Positions 1 to 7,436 of a stretch of 18,708 nucleotides of DNA are shown here, piece by piece. The notes beneath the pieces are model-generated. The model saw nothing but the letters and a program-made list of their open reading frames with translations. It was not told the origin of the DNA and made no database searches. Made by a program: the position numbers and the translations under genes. Source of the stretch: JBEVEP01 sp040512755 (GTDB lineage: Bacteria > Pseudomonadota > Alphaproteobacteria > Rhizobiales > Rhizobiaceae); assembly GCA_040512755.1 (NCBI GenBank), contig JBEVEP010000275.1, positions 1-18,708 on the forward strand, in the 5' to 3' direction. How positions within the stretch are numbered: position 1 is the first letter of the stretch; each line of letters opens with the position of its first letter.

Positions 1-920
1 AAATCGCTCATCCGCTCCCGCAAGTAGGGATCGGTCATGTGCAGCATGCGCGCGCGCATGTCGCTCTGCACCTTCTCCACCGCCGCCTCGGCGGTCAGGC
101 CGTTGCGCACCGCTTCCTCGAGCCGGCGCACCCATCCGCGGTCGTTGGCGAACATGCGATACGCTTCGAGAACGGCGCGGTGCTCGCCTTCGAAGGCGAC
201 GTCGCGTCGCGACAGCATGTCATCGATCGAGAGACGGAGCGAACCGAGCGCCTGTTCCAGCCGCCGCATCTCATCGTCGCTGTCCTCGTTGAAAAGGTTG
301 GTGACGACAATGCGCGGTTCGTGCAGCACGACATGACCGAGGCCGACGCCCTCGTTGAAGGACAGGCCCGCGAAACTTGCCGGGCGGCGCAGGTCAAGCT
401 CGATGCCGGGCCGCGTCAACCGGGCCAGATCGCCCGTGGCGATCATCTCGGCGATGACCATCGCCGTCGTCTCGAGCGCTTCCAGTTCGTCGTCGCGATA
501 GTGCCGCTTGGTGCGGTTCTGCACGACGAGGACGCCAAGCGTGCGCCCTGCCCTCAAGACAGGAACGCCGAGAAAGGCGTTGTAAGCCTCTTCGCCCGTC
601 TCCGGCAGATAGGCGAAGGCCGGGTGCTTCTGGGCGTCGGACAGGTTGAGCGGCCGCGCACTGGCGGCAATCGTTCCCACAAGGCCTTGCCCGAGGCGCA
701 ACTGCGCCAAGTGGACCGATCCCGGATTCAGACCTTCCGTTGCATAGAGTTCAAGGACCGCGTCGGCGCGCAGGACATAGAGCGAGCACACTTCCGCAAC
801 CATATTCTGCGCGATGTCGCGCACGATACGGTCAAGGCGCTCTTGCGGCTCCAGCGGCTCAGCCATGAGCTCGCGGAGCCGTTTCAGTAGCACGCGCGGT
901 CCGGCGGCCATGTCACGCAT
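1..920 (-). CDS. ptsP: Phosphoenolpyruvate-protein phosphotransferase PtsP (nitrogen PTS enzyme I), N-terminal part, cut by window edge
   Basis: The minus strand is open from an ATG at 920 to the left edge, giving 306 residues with no stop. The protein starts MRDMAAGPRVLLKRLRELMA. A GAF sensory domain covers roughly residues 10-160 (SLYVLRADAVLELYATEGLN, then GTIAASARPLNLSD and LGVPVLRAGRTLGVLVVQN). The swivelling PEP-utiliser N-domain begins near residue 175 (SFAGLSFNEGVGLGHVVLHE). The GAF plus enzyme I order is that of PtsP, which phosphorylates NPr in the cytoplasm in the nitrogen-related phosphotransferase system; plain enzyme I lacks the GAF domain. The phospho-histidine and PEP-binding domains lie outside the window. 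An in-frame GTG and TTG lie just upstream, but the ATG fits the family start I recall from rhizobia. lysC lies 75 bases upstream on the same strand, so the two are probably co-transcribed. Confidence 0.93.
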   Translation of the reverse strand, partial: MRDMAAGPRVLLKRLRELMAEPLEPQERLDRIVRDIAQNMVAEVCSLYVLRADAVLELYATEGLNPGSVHLAQLRLGQGLVGTIAASARPLNLSDAQKHPAFAYLPETGEEAYNAFLGVPVLRAGRTLGVLVVQNRTKRHYRDDELEALETTAMVIAEMIATGDLARLTRPGIELDLRRPASFAGLSFNEGVGLGHVVLHEPRIVVTNLFNEDSDDEMRRLEQALGSLRLSIDDMLSRRDVAFEGEHRAVLEAYRMFANDRGWVRRLEEAVRNGLTAEAAVEKVQSDMRARMLHMTDPYLRERMSD

Positions 921-995
921 AGGCTCGGTCTCCAACGGCACTCGCCGCCGCTCCCCCCGAGGAATCGGCGAGCCGAGACTGACTCTGTTCTAATA

Positions 996-2249
996 CTATT
1001 GCTTATCCAGACCGTAGACGGAATGCAAAGTCCGAACTGCAAGTTCCGTGTAAGGACCGTCGATCAGAATTGAAATCTTGATCTCGGAAGTTGTAATGGC
1101 CCGAATATTGATCGCCTTGCCCGCGAGTGCCTTGAAGGCCGTGGCGGCAACGCCGGCGTGACTGCGCATGCCGATGCCGATCACCGAGACCTTGGACATG
1201 CCGGCTTCGGACTGCACGACATCGAAGCCGATCGTCTCCTTGATTTTCCCAAGCACGGCCAGCGCCTTGTCGATGTCGCCGGATGGCACGGTGAAGGTCA
1301 TGTCGGTGTATTTGCCGTCCTCGGAGATGTTCTGGACGATCATATCGACATTGATGTTGGCCTCGGCCAGCGGCCCAAATATGCCGGCCGCAACGCCCGG
1401 ACGGTCCGCGACGCGACGCAGCGAGATCTGCGCTTCATCCTTGGCGTAGGCAATTCCGGTGACGACCTGCTGTTCCACGATTTCATCCTCGTCGCAAATA
1501 AGCGTTCCGGGCGGATTGTCGAAATCCCCCATTCCCGGCGCATCGGGATCGTCAAACGACGACCGCACGAAGGTACGGACCCGGTGCACCATCGCAAGCT
1601 CGACCGAGCGTACTTGTAAGACCTTGGCGCCAAGCGACGCCATTTCAAGCATCTCTTCGAAGGAGACCTTTGCAAGCCGCCTTGCCTTCGGTTCTATGCG
1701 CGGGTCGGTCGTGTAGACGCCGTCGACATCGGTATAGATATCACAACGGTCCGCCTTCACGGCGGCGGCGATCGCCACCGCGCTGGTATCTGACCCTCCG
1801 CGCCCGAGCGTCGCGACACGGTTGTCCGGTCCGAGGCCCTGGAAGCCGGAGATCACGGCGACCTGGCCGCTGCCGAGACGCGAAATCAGTTCCGAGCCGT
1901 CGATCTCCAGAATGCGGGCGGCGCCATGAGCGTTGTCGGTGTGGATCGGGATCTGCCAGCCTTGCCAGGAGCGCGCGTCGATGCCGATCGCCTGCAGCGC
2001 GATGGCGAGAAGGCCGGACGTGATCTGTTCGCCTGCCGCGACCACCGTGTCATATTCGCGGGCATCGTGCATCGGCGACGCTTCACGCGTCCAGGCGACC
2101 ATTTCGTTCGTCTTCCCGGCCATGGCCGAGACAACGATGGCAACCTCGTGACCGGCATCCACTTCGCGTTTGACATGCAGCGCGACGTTGCGGATGCGGC
2201 TGATGTCGGCGACGGACGTTCCGCCGAATTTCATCACGATGCGCGCCAT
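996..2249 (-). CDS. lysC: Aspartate kinase (aspartokinase), monofunctional, with two C-terminal ACT domains
   Basis: The 417-residue product catalyses ATP-dependent phosphorylation of L-aspartate, the first step toward lysine, threonine, methionine and diaminopimelate. Visible motifs are the N-terminal KFGGTSV (residues 7-13), SAMAGKTNEM (41-50), LGRGGSDTSA (148-157) and TDVDGVYTTDPR (173-184), all typical of the amino-acid kinase fold. Two ACT domains follow at about 272-345 and 352-413 and normally bind feedback inhibitors. The reading frame stays open 35 codons further upstream, but the extra residues are rich in Arg, Trp and Phe and match nothing in the family. MARIVMKFGG at 2249 is the expected start, although no strong Shine-Dalgarno precedes it (a weak AGGG about 14 bases upstream). 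The stop is TAG. ptsP follows after 75 bases on the same strand, and the porin gene is divergent. Confidence 0.97.
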   Translation of the reverse strand: MARIVMKFGGTSVADISRIRNVALHVKREVDAGHEVAIVVSAMAGKTNEMVAWTREASPMHDAREYDTVVAAGEQITSGLLAIALQAIGIDARSWQGWQIPIHTDNAHGAARILEIDGSELISRLGSGQVAVISGFQGLGPDNRVATLGRGGSDTSAVAIAAAVKADRCDIYTDVDGVYTTDPRIEPKARRLAKVSFEEMLEMASLGAKVLQVRSVELAMVHRVRTFVRSSFDDPDAPGMGDFDNPPGTLICDEDEIVEQQVVTGIAYAKDEAQISLRRVADRPGVAAGIFGPLAEANINVDMIVQNISEDGKYTDMTFTVPSGDIDKALAVLGKIKETIGFDVVQSEAGMSKVSVIGIGMRSHAGVAATAFKALAGKAINIRAITTSEIKISILIDGPYTELAVRTLHSVYGLDKQ

Positions 2250-2492
2250 GAAGAAAAAATGCCCTATGAGTACCGGCAGCCAGGCCGTGAACCAAACGAA
2301 ACACCCCGGCCGACCAGGGCGGCGAATGCGCGGCCTGCATAACCAAATCGCCATGGCTGTGCAAGCAGCGTCGGCCTTCGGCAGTCAATAACCTGCCGGG
2401 GCTTGTTGACGGGCGACGTCGCACGGTTGCCCAGTTCGGACAAAGAACATAGCGTGTCTTCCAGCCGGGGATGCGTCGACTGGGTGATCTCT

Positions 2493-3671
2493 ATGCGCGT
2501 GCTTCGATGGACATGGATCGGGTCACCCACGCTCCTCGCCTCATCGGTCCTGTTTGCCTCAATCGCGGGGGCGCAAGACGTCAATAACCCGGCCACAACA
2601 GCCGACAGTTCCAAGGAAACTCTGATCCCCGAACTCCGTGTCGGCGACGACGAGGCCTATGTCCAAATCTATGGGCAGATAAACAAAGGGCTGCTGGTCT
2701 ATGGCGACGGCCGCTCGACGCTCGGCTACTTCCCGGTCGACAATGACAACTCTTCCACACGCGCAGGCATAACGCTCTTTCGGCAGTCCGACATCGGGTG
2801 GTCTGTCACGGCGAACGTCGAGGCCGAATGGACCCCCTATTCCACGTCGGACGTCAACCAGCTCAATCATGGCGACTTCAACTGGGATTCTTACTTGCTG
2901 CGCAAGGCAGAGGTCCATTTCAACAACCACGATGTCGGGCGGATCTGGCTCGGACAGGGCAGCATGGCGTCCGATGTAACCGCTGAAATCGACCTGTCGG
3001 GGACCAACGTCGTCGGCTATTCAGACCTCCCCCAGACTGCGGGCGGCCAGTTTTTCCGATTGGAGGACGGCCCGCTGTCGTCGGTGACGGTGGGCGATGC
3101 TTTCAATAATTTCGACGGTCTCTCCCGCAAGTTTCGTGCCCGCTACGACACTCCGAGCGTTGCAGGATTCAGACTGGGTGCTTCGGTAGGGACGCAGATC
3201 GTGCCGGACGTCACGCACCTCACTGTTTGGGATATCGCCGCGAAATACGAGAATACTCTCGGCAACTACGAGGTTGCCGGTGCCATTGCCTATTCGCGCC
3301 CAAATACCGATGAATCGCTCGTCGACGGCTCAATATCGGTGCTCCACGATCCGAGCGGGCTCAACCTGACGGTCGCAGGCGCCTACTCCGACGCCAAAAC
3401 GCGCAACTCCCGCTACGTCTATGTCAAGCTGGGTTATCAGACCGACATAATCGACGCCGGCAAGACCGCATTCTCGGTCGATGCCTATCTGGGCTCCGAC
3501 GTAGCGGTGGATCTTTCCGATAGCCAGTCGATCGGGGCGCAACTCGTCCAGAACCTGGACTATCTGCGCACCGAACTCTACCTCGGAGGCCGCGTCTATT
3601 CCTACGATGACGTGACGGCGAACTTCGACGACGGCTATTCGATTCTCGCGGGCGCGCGCACGAAGTTCTGA
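2493..3671 (+). CDS. Outer-membrane porin of the Gram-negative general porin type (Porin_4/OmpC-like)
   Basis: The 392-residue product begins with a clear signal peptide: basic MRVLRW, then a hydrophobic stretch, then a likely signal peptidase I site after AGA (residue 27). A short acidic, Ser/Thr-rich linker follows. From about residue 55 the sequence alternates in the manner of beta strands (YVQIYGQINKGLLVY, RKFRARYDTPSVAGFRLGAS, YVYVKLGYQTDI) and ends in ARTKF. A terminal Phe is the usual outer-membrane assembly signal. The RYDTPSVAGF element resembles trimeric porins. I do not see the conserved N-terminal region of the common rhizobial Porin_2 (RopA/Omp2b) family. The frame is open 30 codons further upstream, but MRVL is chosen because the signal peptide starts there. 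The solute passed cannot be inferred. The 3' end nearly abuts the ABC permease gene, which converges on it. Confidence 0.85.
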   Translation: MRVLRWTWIGSPTLLASSVLFASIAGAQDVNNPATTADSSKETLIPELRVGDDEAYVQIYGQINKGLLVYGDGRSTLGYFPVDNDNSSTRAGITLFRQSDIGWSVTANVEAEWTPYSTSDVNQLNHGDFNWDSYLLRKAEVHFNNHDVGRIWLGQGSMASDVTAEIDLSGTNVVGYSDLPQTAGGQFFRLEDGPLSSVTVGDAFNNFDGLSRKFRARYDTPSVAGFRLGASVGTQIVPDVTHLTVWDIAAKYENTLGNYEVAGAIAYSRPNTDESLVDGSISVLHDPSGLNLTVAGAYSDAKTRNSRYVYVKLGYQTDIIDAGKTAFSVDAYLGSDVAVDLSDSQSIGAQLVQNLDYLRTELYLGGRVYSYDDVTANFDDGYSILAGARTKF

Positions 3672-3686
3672 ACTGTTCTTTGTGTG

Positions 3687-4448
3687 TCAGGCCTTCAGCC
3701 GATACCCAGTCCGGAAGATCCAGGCGACGGTTACGAGACAAACCGCGAGGAAGATCAGCGTCATGCCGAGGCTGATGCCAATGCCCACATCCGAGGTTCC
3801 GAAGAAGCTCCAGCGAAAGCCGCTGATCAGATAGACCATCGGATTGAACAATGTCACCGTGCGCCAGAAGGGCGGCAGCATGTCGATGGAGTAGAAGGTC
3901 CCGCCGAGAAACGCCAAAGGCGTGATGATCAGAAGGGGAATGATCTGCAGCCTTTCGAAGTCGCGGGCCCAAAGGCCGACGATGAATCCGAACAGGCTGA
4001 ACGTTACGGCTGTCAGCATAAGAAACAACAGCATCCAAACCGGATGCTGTACGCTCAACGGCATGAAGAGGCTCGCCGTCGCAAGGATGATCAACCCGAT
4101 CATCGTCGATTTGGTTGCCGCAGCGCCAACATAGGCGAGCACGATCTCGAGATACGAAACAGGCGCGGACAAAAGTTCGTAGATCGTGCCGGTGAATTTC
4201 GGCAGGTAGATGCCGAAGGCAGCATTGGAAACGCTTTGCGTCAACAACGAAAGCATGATCAGGCCCGGCACAATGAAGGCGCCGTAACTTACCCCGTCGA
4301 TGGTCTCGACCCGCGTACCAATCGCGGCGCCGAAGACGACAAAGTAGAGCGAGGTCGAAATGACCGGCGACACGATGCTCTGTAGGATCGTGCGGAAGGT
4401 TCGAGACATCTCGTACTTGTAGATTGCTTGGACGGCGCGAAAGTTCAT
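3687..4448 (-). CDS. ABC-2 type transporter permease
   Basis: The 253-residue protein is an integral inner-membrane permease of the ABC-2 family (YadH-like). It has about six hydrophobic segments, including around residues 28-42, 58-75, 107-128, 137-158, 171-187 and 224-246. A typical N-terminal amphipathic region precedes them (AIYKYEMSRTFRTILQSIVSPVIS), as does the motif region FTGTIYELLSAPVSYLEIVLAY. The loop FLGGTFYSIDMLPPFWRTVTLFNP just before the last segment is characteristic of this subfamily. The start codon overlaps the stop of the upstream ATPase gene by four bases (ATGA), so translation is probably coupled. Together the two genes should form a homodimeric exporter. The substrate is unknown; relatives export drugs, polysaccharides or lipids. 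Confidence 0.93.
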   Translation of the reverse strand: MNFRAVQAIYKYEMSRTFRTILQSIVSPVISTSLYFVVFGAAIGTRVETIDGVSYGAFIVPGLIMLSLLTQSVSNAAFGIYLPKFTGTIYELLSAPVSYLEIVLAYVGAAATKSTMIGLIILATASLFMPLSVQHPVWMLLFLMLTAVTFSLFGFIVGLWARDFERLQIIPLLIITPLAFLGGTFYSIDMLPPFWRTVTLFNPMVYLISGFRWSFFGTSDVGIGISLGMTLIFLAVCLVTVAWIFRTGYRLKA

Positions 4449-5371
4449 CGGCGCTCCCTCACCAGGCTGACGAAGATATCTTCGAGCGAGCTTTGGCTGG
4501 TATGCAGGTCCTTGAAGCGGATGCCAGCCTCCGCGAGAGAACCGAGCAAGGCGGTAATGCCGGTTCGCTCGCCTGTCCGGTCATAGGTGAATACGAGCTC
4601 GCGTCCGCTGTCAGCCAAATCCAGCGCATAGGCCGAAAGCTCGGCCGGAATGCTTTCCAGCGGCCGCTGAAGCTGAAGCACCAGCTTCTTCCTGCCGAGA
4701 TTGCGCATAAGCGCGGCCTTCTCCTCCACGAGAATGATCTCGCCCTTGTGGATCACGCCGACACGATCGGCCATCTCCTCGGCTTCCTCGATATAATGCG
4801 TGGTGAGAATGATCGTTACACCAGTCTCGCGCAGCGACCGGACAAGGTCCCACATGTCGCGCCGCAACTCGACATCGACGCCGGCGGTCGGCTCGTCCAG
4901 GAATAGGATTTCGGGCTCATGCGACAGCGCTTTTGCGATGAGCAGCCGCCGTTTCATGCCGCCGGAAAGCGTGACGATCTTCTGGTCCCTCTTGTCCCAA
5001 AGGGACAGATCCTTAAGCACTTTCTCGATGCGGGCAGGATCTGCCGGCTTGCCGAAGAGACCGCGGCTCAAGGACACGTCCGCCCAGACCGTTTCGAATG
5101 CGTTGGTCGCAAGTTCCTGCGGCACCAGGCCGATCAACGAGCGCGCGGCCCGATAGTCCTTCCAGATGTCGTGACCGTCGACCTTTATTTCGCCGTTGGT
5201 CGGATTGACGATCCCGCACACGATATTAATCAACGTGGTCTTGCCCGCGCCATTGGGGCCGAGCAGCGCAAATATTTCGCCGCGGCGGATTTCAAGACTG
5301 ACGCTTTTGAGCGCCTCGAAGCCCGAAGCGTAGGTTTTGCAAAGGTCCCGGATGGAAATGACTGTCTGCAT
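4445..5371 (-). CDS. ABC transporter ATP-binding protein (YadG/CcmA-like, partner of ABC-2 permease)
   Basis: The 308-residue product is the cytoplasmic ATPase of an ABC-2 exporter. All nucleotide-binding motifs are present: Walker A GPNGAGKTT (residues 38-46), Q-loop Gln near 85 in GLVPQE, signature LSGGM (135-139), Walker B ILFLDEP (155-161) and the switch His in TTHY (192). About 80 residues after the ATPase core form the regulatory C-terminal domain common in this group (SQSSLEDIFVSLV near the end). The start MQTVISIRDLCKTY fits the family. It is the first gene of a two-gene operon with the permease. A plausible promoter with TTGACG and TGGATA lies about 145-170 bases upstream. All catalytic residues look intact, so it should be functional. 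Confidence 0.95.
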   Translation of the reverse strand: MQTVISIRDLCKTYASGFEALKSVSLEIRRGEIFALLGPNGAGKTTLINIVCGIVNPTNGEIKVDGHDIWKDYRAARSLIGLVPQELATNAFETVWADVSLSRGLFGKPADPARIEKVLKDLSLWDKRDQKIVTLSGGMKRRLLIAKALSHEPEILFLDEPTAGVDVELRRDMWDLVRSLRETGVTIILTTHYIEEAEEMADRVGVIHKGEIILVEEKAALMRNLGRKKLVLQLQRPLESIPAELSAYALDLADSGRELVFTYDRTGERTGITALLGSLAEAGIRFKDLHTSQSSLEDIFVSLVRERR

Positions 5372-5515
5372 TTGAAGGCAACGCCGCTCTCGAAGCCACG
5401 GCAGGCCCGGCGAACGTCACTGACGAAGCGCGGCCTTCGTGGAACGAACGATCTGTCACATGGTTCCGGTTTGGGCAACATCCCGCGCCCTGAGCTGACT
5501 GACACGGACCGCCTT

Positions 5516-5544
5516 TATCCATGTTTTCAACAGTTTGCCGTCAA
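5516..5544 (-). promoter_or_regulatory. Candidate sigma70-type promoter for the ABC exporter operon
   Basis: On the minus strand TTGACG (5544-5539) is followed after 17 bases by TGGATA (5521-5516). The spacing is ideal and both boxes are near consensus. The start codon of the ATPase gene is about 145 bases downstream. The -35 box sits in one arm of the inverted repeat at 5541-5563, whose other arm carries a mirrored TTGACT on the plus strand facing ubiG. The call is by eye only. Confidence 0.4.
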
Positions 5545-5563
5545 GGGCGGACTATCGCCTTGA
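5541..5563. repeat. Inverted repeat between the ABC operon and ubiG
   Basis: The arms TCAAGG (5541-5546) and CCTTGA (5558-5563) are perfect complements around an 11-base centre, and a bulged extension of CG/CG is possible. Because each arm contains most of a CTTGAC box, the element places two -35-like hexamers back to back for the divergent genes. The ubiG side lacks a convincing -10 box at the expected distance. It could be an operator or a coincidence of two facing promoters. Confidence 0.35.
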
Positions 5564-5597
5564 CTTTGCGGCCCTGGGACCCGACTTCCTTCAGCCG

Positions 5598-5604
5598 AAG
5601 GGAG
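5598..5604 (+). promoter_or_regulatory. Shine-Dalgarno that decides the ubiG start
   Basis: AAGGGAG ends ten bases before ATG 5615 and one base before ATG 5606. The spacing supports 5615 as the initiation codon. Confidence 0.6.
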
Positions 5605-5614
5605 AATGATTTCG

Positions 5615-6367
5615 ATGGCCGAAACGCTCAGAACGACAATCGATGCGCGAGAAGTCCAGCATTTCTCCGCTCTCGCGGCCGACTGGTGGAATCCGAACGG
5701 CAAGTTCCGTCCACTACACAAGTTCAACCCGATTCGGCTGGCCTATATACGGGACCAGATCGCCGGACAGTTCGGGCGTGACCCGCGAACCGCGCGGCCG
5801 TTCGACGGCTTGCGCATTCTTGATATCGGCTGTGGCGGCGGTCTGCTTTGCGAGCCCATGACGCGGCTCGGCGCGACGGTCGTCGGCGCGGATCCGTCGG
5901 AGACCAATATCGAAGTGGCGAAGCTCCATGCCTCCGAAGGCGGGCTGAAGATCGACTACCGGGCAACGACCGCCGAAGCATTGGCGGAAGCCGGCGAGAC
6001 ATTCGACGTCGTCCTGAACATGGAGGTCGTCGAGCATGTCGCCGACGTCGATCTGCTGATCAGCAAATGCGGCCACATGGTGAAGCCCGGCGGCATCATG
6101 TTCGTCGCCACGATCAACCGGACGCTGAAGGCACTCGGCCTGGCGATCATCGGGGCCGAATATGTGTTGCGATGGTTGCCGCGCGGCACGCACCAGTATG
6201 GCAAGTTGGTCCGTCCCGAGGAATTGGAAGCGGCACTTACCGGAGCGGGGCTGACAATCATCGACCGCACGGGCGTCATCTACAATCCGCTCGCCGACCG
6301 CTGGCAGCGCTCCAAGGACATGGATGTGAACTACATGCTGCTGGCGCAGAAACCCGCCGGGAGCTGA
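5615..6367 (+). CDS. ubiG: Ubiquinone biosynthesis O-methyltransferase UbiG
   Basis: The 250-residue product transfers methyl groups from S-adenosylmethionine to hydroxyl groups of the ubiquinone ring precursor, acting twice in the pathway. The family start is visible as ALAADWWNPNGKFRPLHKFN, followed by SAM motif I LDIGCGGG (residues 69-76), the acidic GADP (91-94) and the motif EVVEHV (137-142). RGTHQYGKLVRPEEL and DVNYMLLAQ near the end are also typical of UbiG. Two in-frame ATGs occur. The strong Shine-Dalgarno AAGGGAG (5598-5604) is only one base from the ATG at 5606 but ten bases from the one at 5615, so MAETL is preferred; using 5606 would add three residues. It is transcribed alone and converges on the EamA gene. 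Confidence 0.96.
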   Translation: MAETLRTTIDAREVQHFSALAADWWNPNGKFRPLHKFNPIRLAYIRDQIAGQFGRDPRTARPFDGLRILDIGCGGGLLCEPMTRLGATVVGADPSETNIEVAKLHASEGGLKIDYRATTAEALAEAGETFDVVLNMEVVEHVADVDLLISKCGHMVKPGGIMFVATINRTLKALGLAIIGAEYVLRWLPRGTHQYGKLVRPEELEAALTGAGLTIIDRTGVIYNPLADRWQRSKDMDVNYMLLAQKPAGS

Positions 6368-6384
6368 CGGCCTATAGCAAGTCG

Positions 6385-6402
6385 CCCGAAACGTGATTCG
6401 GG
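6385..6402. repeat. Hairpin between convergent ubiG and EamA genes
   Basis: CCCGAA and TTCGGG form a perfect six-pair stem with a six-base loop, 18 bases past the ubiG stop. No T-run follows on the plus strand, so it is not a classical intrinsic terminator. It may protect the 3' end or belong to the neighbouring repeat. Confidence 0.45.
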
Positions 6403-6408
6403 AAACTT

Positions 6409-6470
6409 ACACCAAGCCTTTGTTTGCGCATCGGATTCATTCGAAGACCGACTTTTCGGTTTGATGGTGT
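6409..6470. repeat. Candidate short dispersed palindromic repeat of the rhizobial intergenic type
   Basis: Outer arms ACACCA (6409-6414) and TGGTGT (6465-6470) enclose inner pairs CATC/GATG (6429-6432, 6463-6466) and a tight hairpin ACCGA-CTTT-TCGGT (6447-6460). The block reading GCGCATCGGATT, then CGAA, then CTTTTCGG resembles, from memory, the short mosaic palindromes scattered between genes in rhizobial genomes. It fills the gap between two convergent genes, where such repeats commonly sit. Whether it is repeated in this genome cannot be seen from one copy. Confidence 0.4.
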
Positions 6471-6475
6471 GACCT

Positions 6476-7366
6476 TCAGCCTGCCTGGTTTTGCGCCTTC
6501 GTGGTCATCACGACCCCGGCTGTGATGATCACCGCTCCAAGCCAGGTGAGCAGTTGGTAGCGCTCGCCGAGGAACAGCACGCCGGCGATCAACCCGACAG
6601 CCGCCGCGACGTAGCCGATCTGGCTGAGGTAGACTGGCCCGCCGACGGCCTGTAGCCGGAAGAAGAACGCGAACATCGCCGATGCTGAGGCGACCTGCGC
6701 GGCGACGAGCAGCGGCGCGCCCGCGAGTTGTGCAAAAGCGGTGATCTCCTGCGATCCCACGATCCCGGCGAGCAGAATGACTGCCGCCGCGAGATGGCTG
6801 CCGGAGGCAAGGGCGATCGGACCTGTTTGTGCGGGCCAATCGACAGTGCGGTAAATATTGCCGGCGGCAAGGCTGACAGGAATGAGAAGCCCGGCCACGA
6901 CCCAGATCATGTCAGCGGGCTGGCCGGCCTCGCCCCTTGTCGAGGCCACCATCAGCGCACCAACGAAACCGGTAACGATACCGGCGATGCCAAGCGGGTT
7001 CGGGCGGCGGACGCCCAGGACCAGCGACAGCACCAGCGTGATCACCGGCGACAGGGTGAACATGATGCCAGTGTAGCCGGCCCCGAGATGCGGCATGGCT
7101 GAAAACATCAACAGGTTTGGCAATGCGTAGGAGACTGCCGCTGTCACGAAAAAGTAGCGCAGCCGGTGGCCCGACAACGGGAAAGTGTGCCGCAGCATGA
7201 GCAGCGCGCCCAGAAGCACCGTGCCGGCGCCGCAGGAGATGACGAAGGCCCACATGATGGCCGGAATGCCGACTTCAGCCGCGAGTTTGCCGAACGGCAG
7301 CGTCAGCCCAAGCAGTGCCCCGGTCACAAACAGAAGACCGGGAGCCGAGTCCCAAAGAGATTTCAT
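6476..7366 (-). CDS. EamA-family transporter (drug/metabolite transporter superfamily)
   Basis: The 296-residue protein is almost entirely hydrophobic, with about ten predicted membrane segments arranged as two five-helix EamA repeats. The first repeat runs from about residue 10 to 145, with YALPNLLMFSAMPHLGAGYTGIMFTLSPVITLVLS at its centre. The second runs from about 155 to 290 and ends GVLFLGERYQLLTWLGAVIITAGVV, the usual signature of this family. It should be an inner-membrane permease; members export amino acids or other metabolites, and the substrate cannot be told here. It lies 70 bases behind the DUF1178 gene on the same strand and could be the last gene of that operon. Its Shine-Dalgarno (AGGGGG, four bases before ATG) is inside a strong hairpin. 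Confidence 0.92.
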   Translation of the reverse strand: MKSLWDSAPGLLFVTGALLGLTLPFGKLAAEVGIPAIMWAFVISCGAGTVLLGALLMLRHTFPLSGHRLRYFFVTAAVSYALPNLLMFSAMPHLGAGYTGIMFTLSPVITLVLSLVLGVRRPNPLGIAGIVTGFVGALMVASTRGEAGQPADMIWVVAGLLIPVSLAAGNIYRTVDWPAQTGPIALASGSHLAAAVILLAGIVGSQEITAFAQLAGAPLLVAAQVASASAMFAFFFRLQAVGGPVYLSQIGYVAAAVGLIAGVLFLGERYQLLTWLGAVIITAGVVMTTKAQNQAG

Positions 7367-7369
7367 GAC

Positions 7370-7408
7370 GCCCCCTGGCCGACCTGATCAGAAAACAGGC
7401 CGGGGGGC
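7370..7408 (-). promoter_or_regulatory. Hairpin covering the ribosome-binding site of the EamA gene
   Basis: Two 11-base arms (7398-7408 and 7370-7380) pair on the minus strand at ten of eleven positions, with one C-A mismatch and a 17-base loop. The 3' arm contains AGGGGG, the only purine-rich site close to the EamA start at 7366. No U-run follows, so a simple intrinsic terminator after the DUF1178 gene is unlikely. Confidence 0.5.
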
Positions 7409-7436
7409 ATGCGCCAGAGGCGGCAAAATGGGGATG

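Noticed and set aside
39..890. Open plus-strand frame of 283 codons at the left end
   Set aside because: It is antisense to ptsP, whose GAF and PEP-utiliser sequence is clear on the minus strand.
2250..2354. 35-codon upstream extension of lysC with hydrophobic character
   Set aside because: It resembles neither a signal peptide nor any aspartokinase N-terminus; the cytoplasmic enzyme normally begins MARIVMKFGG.
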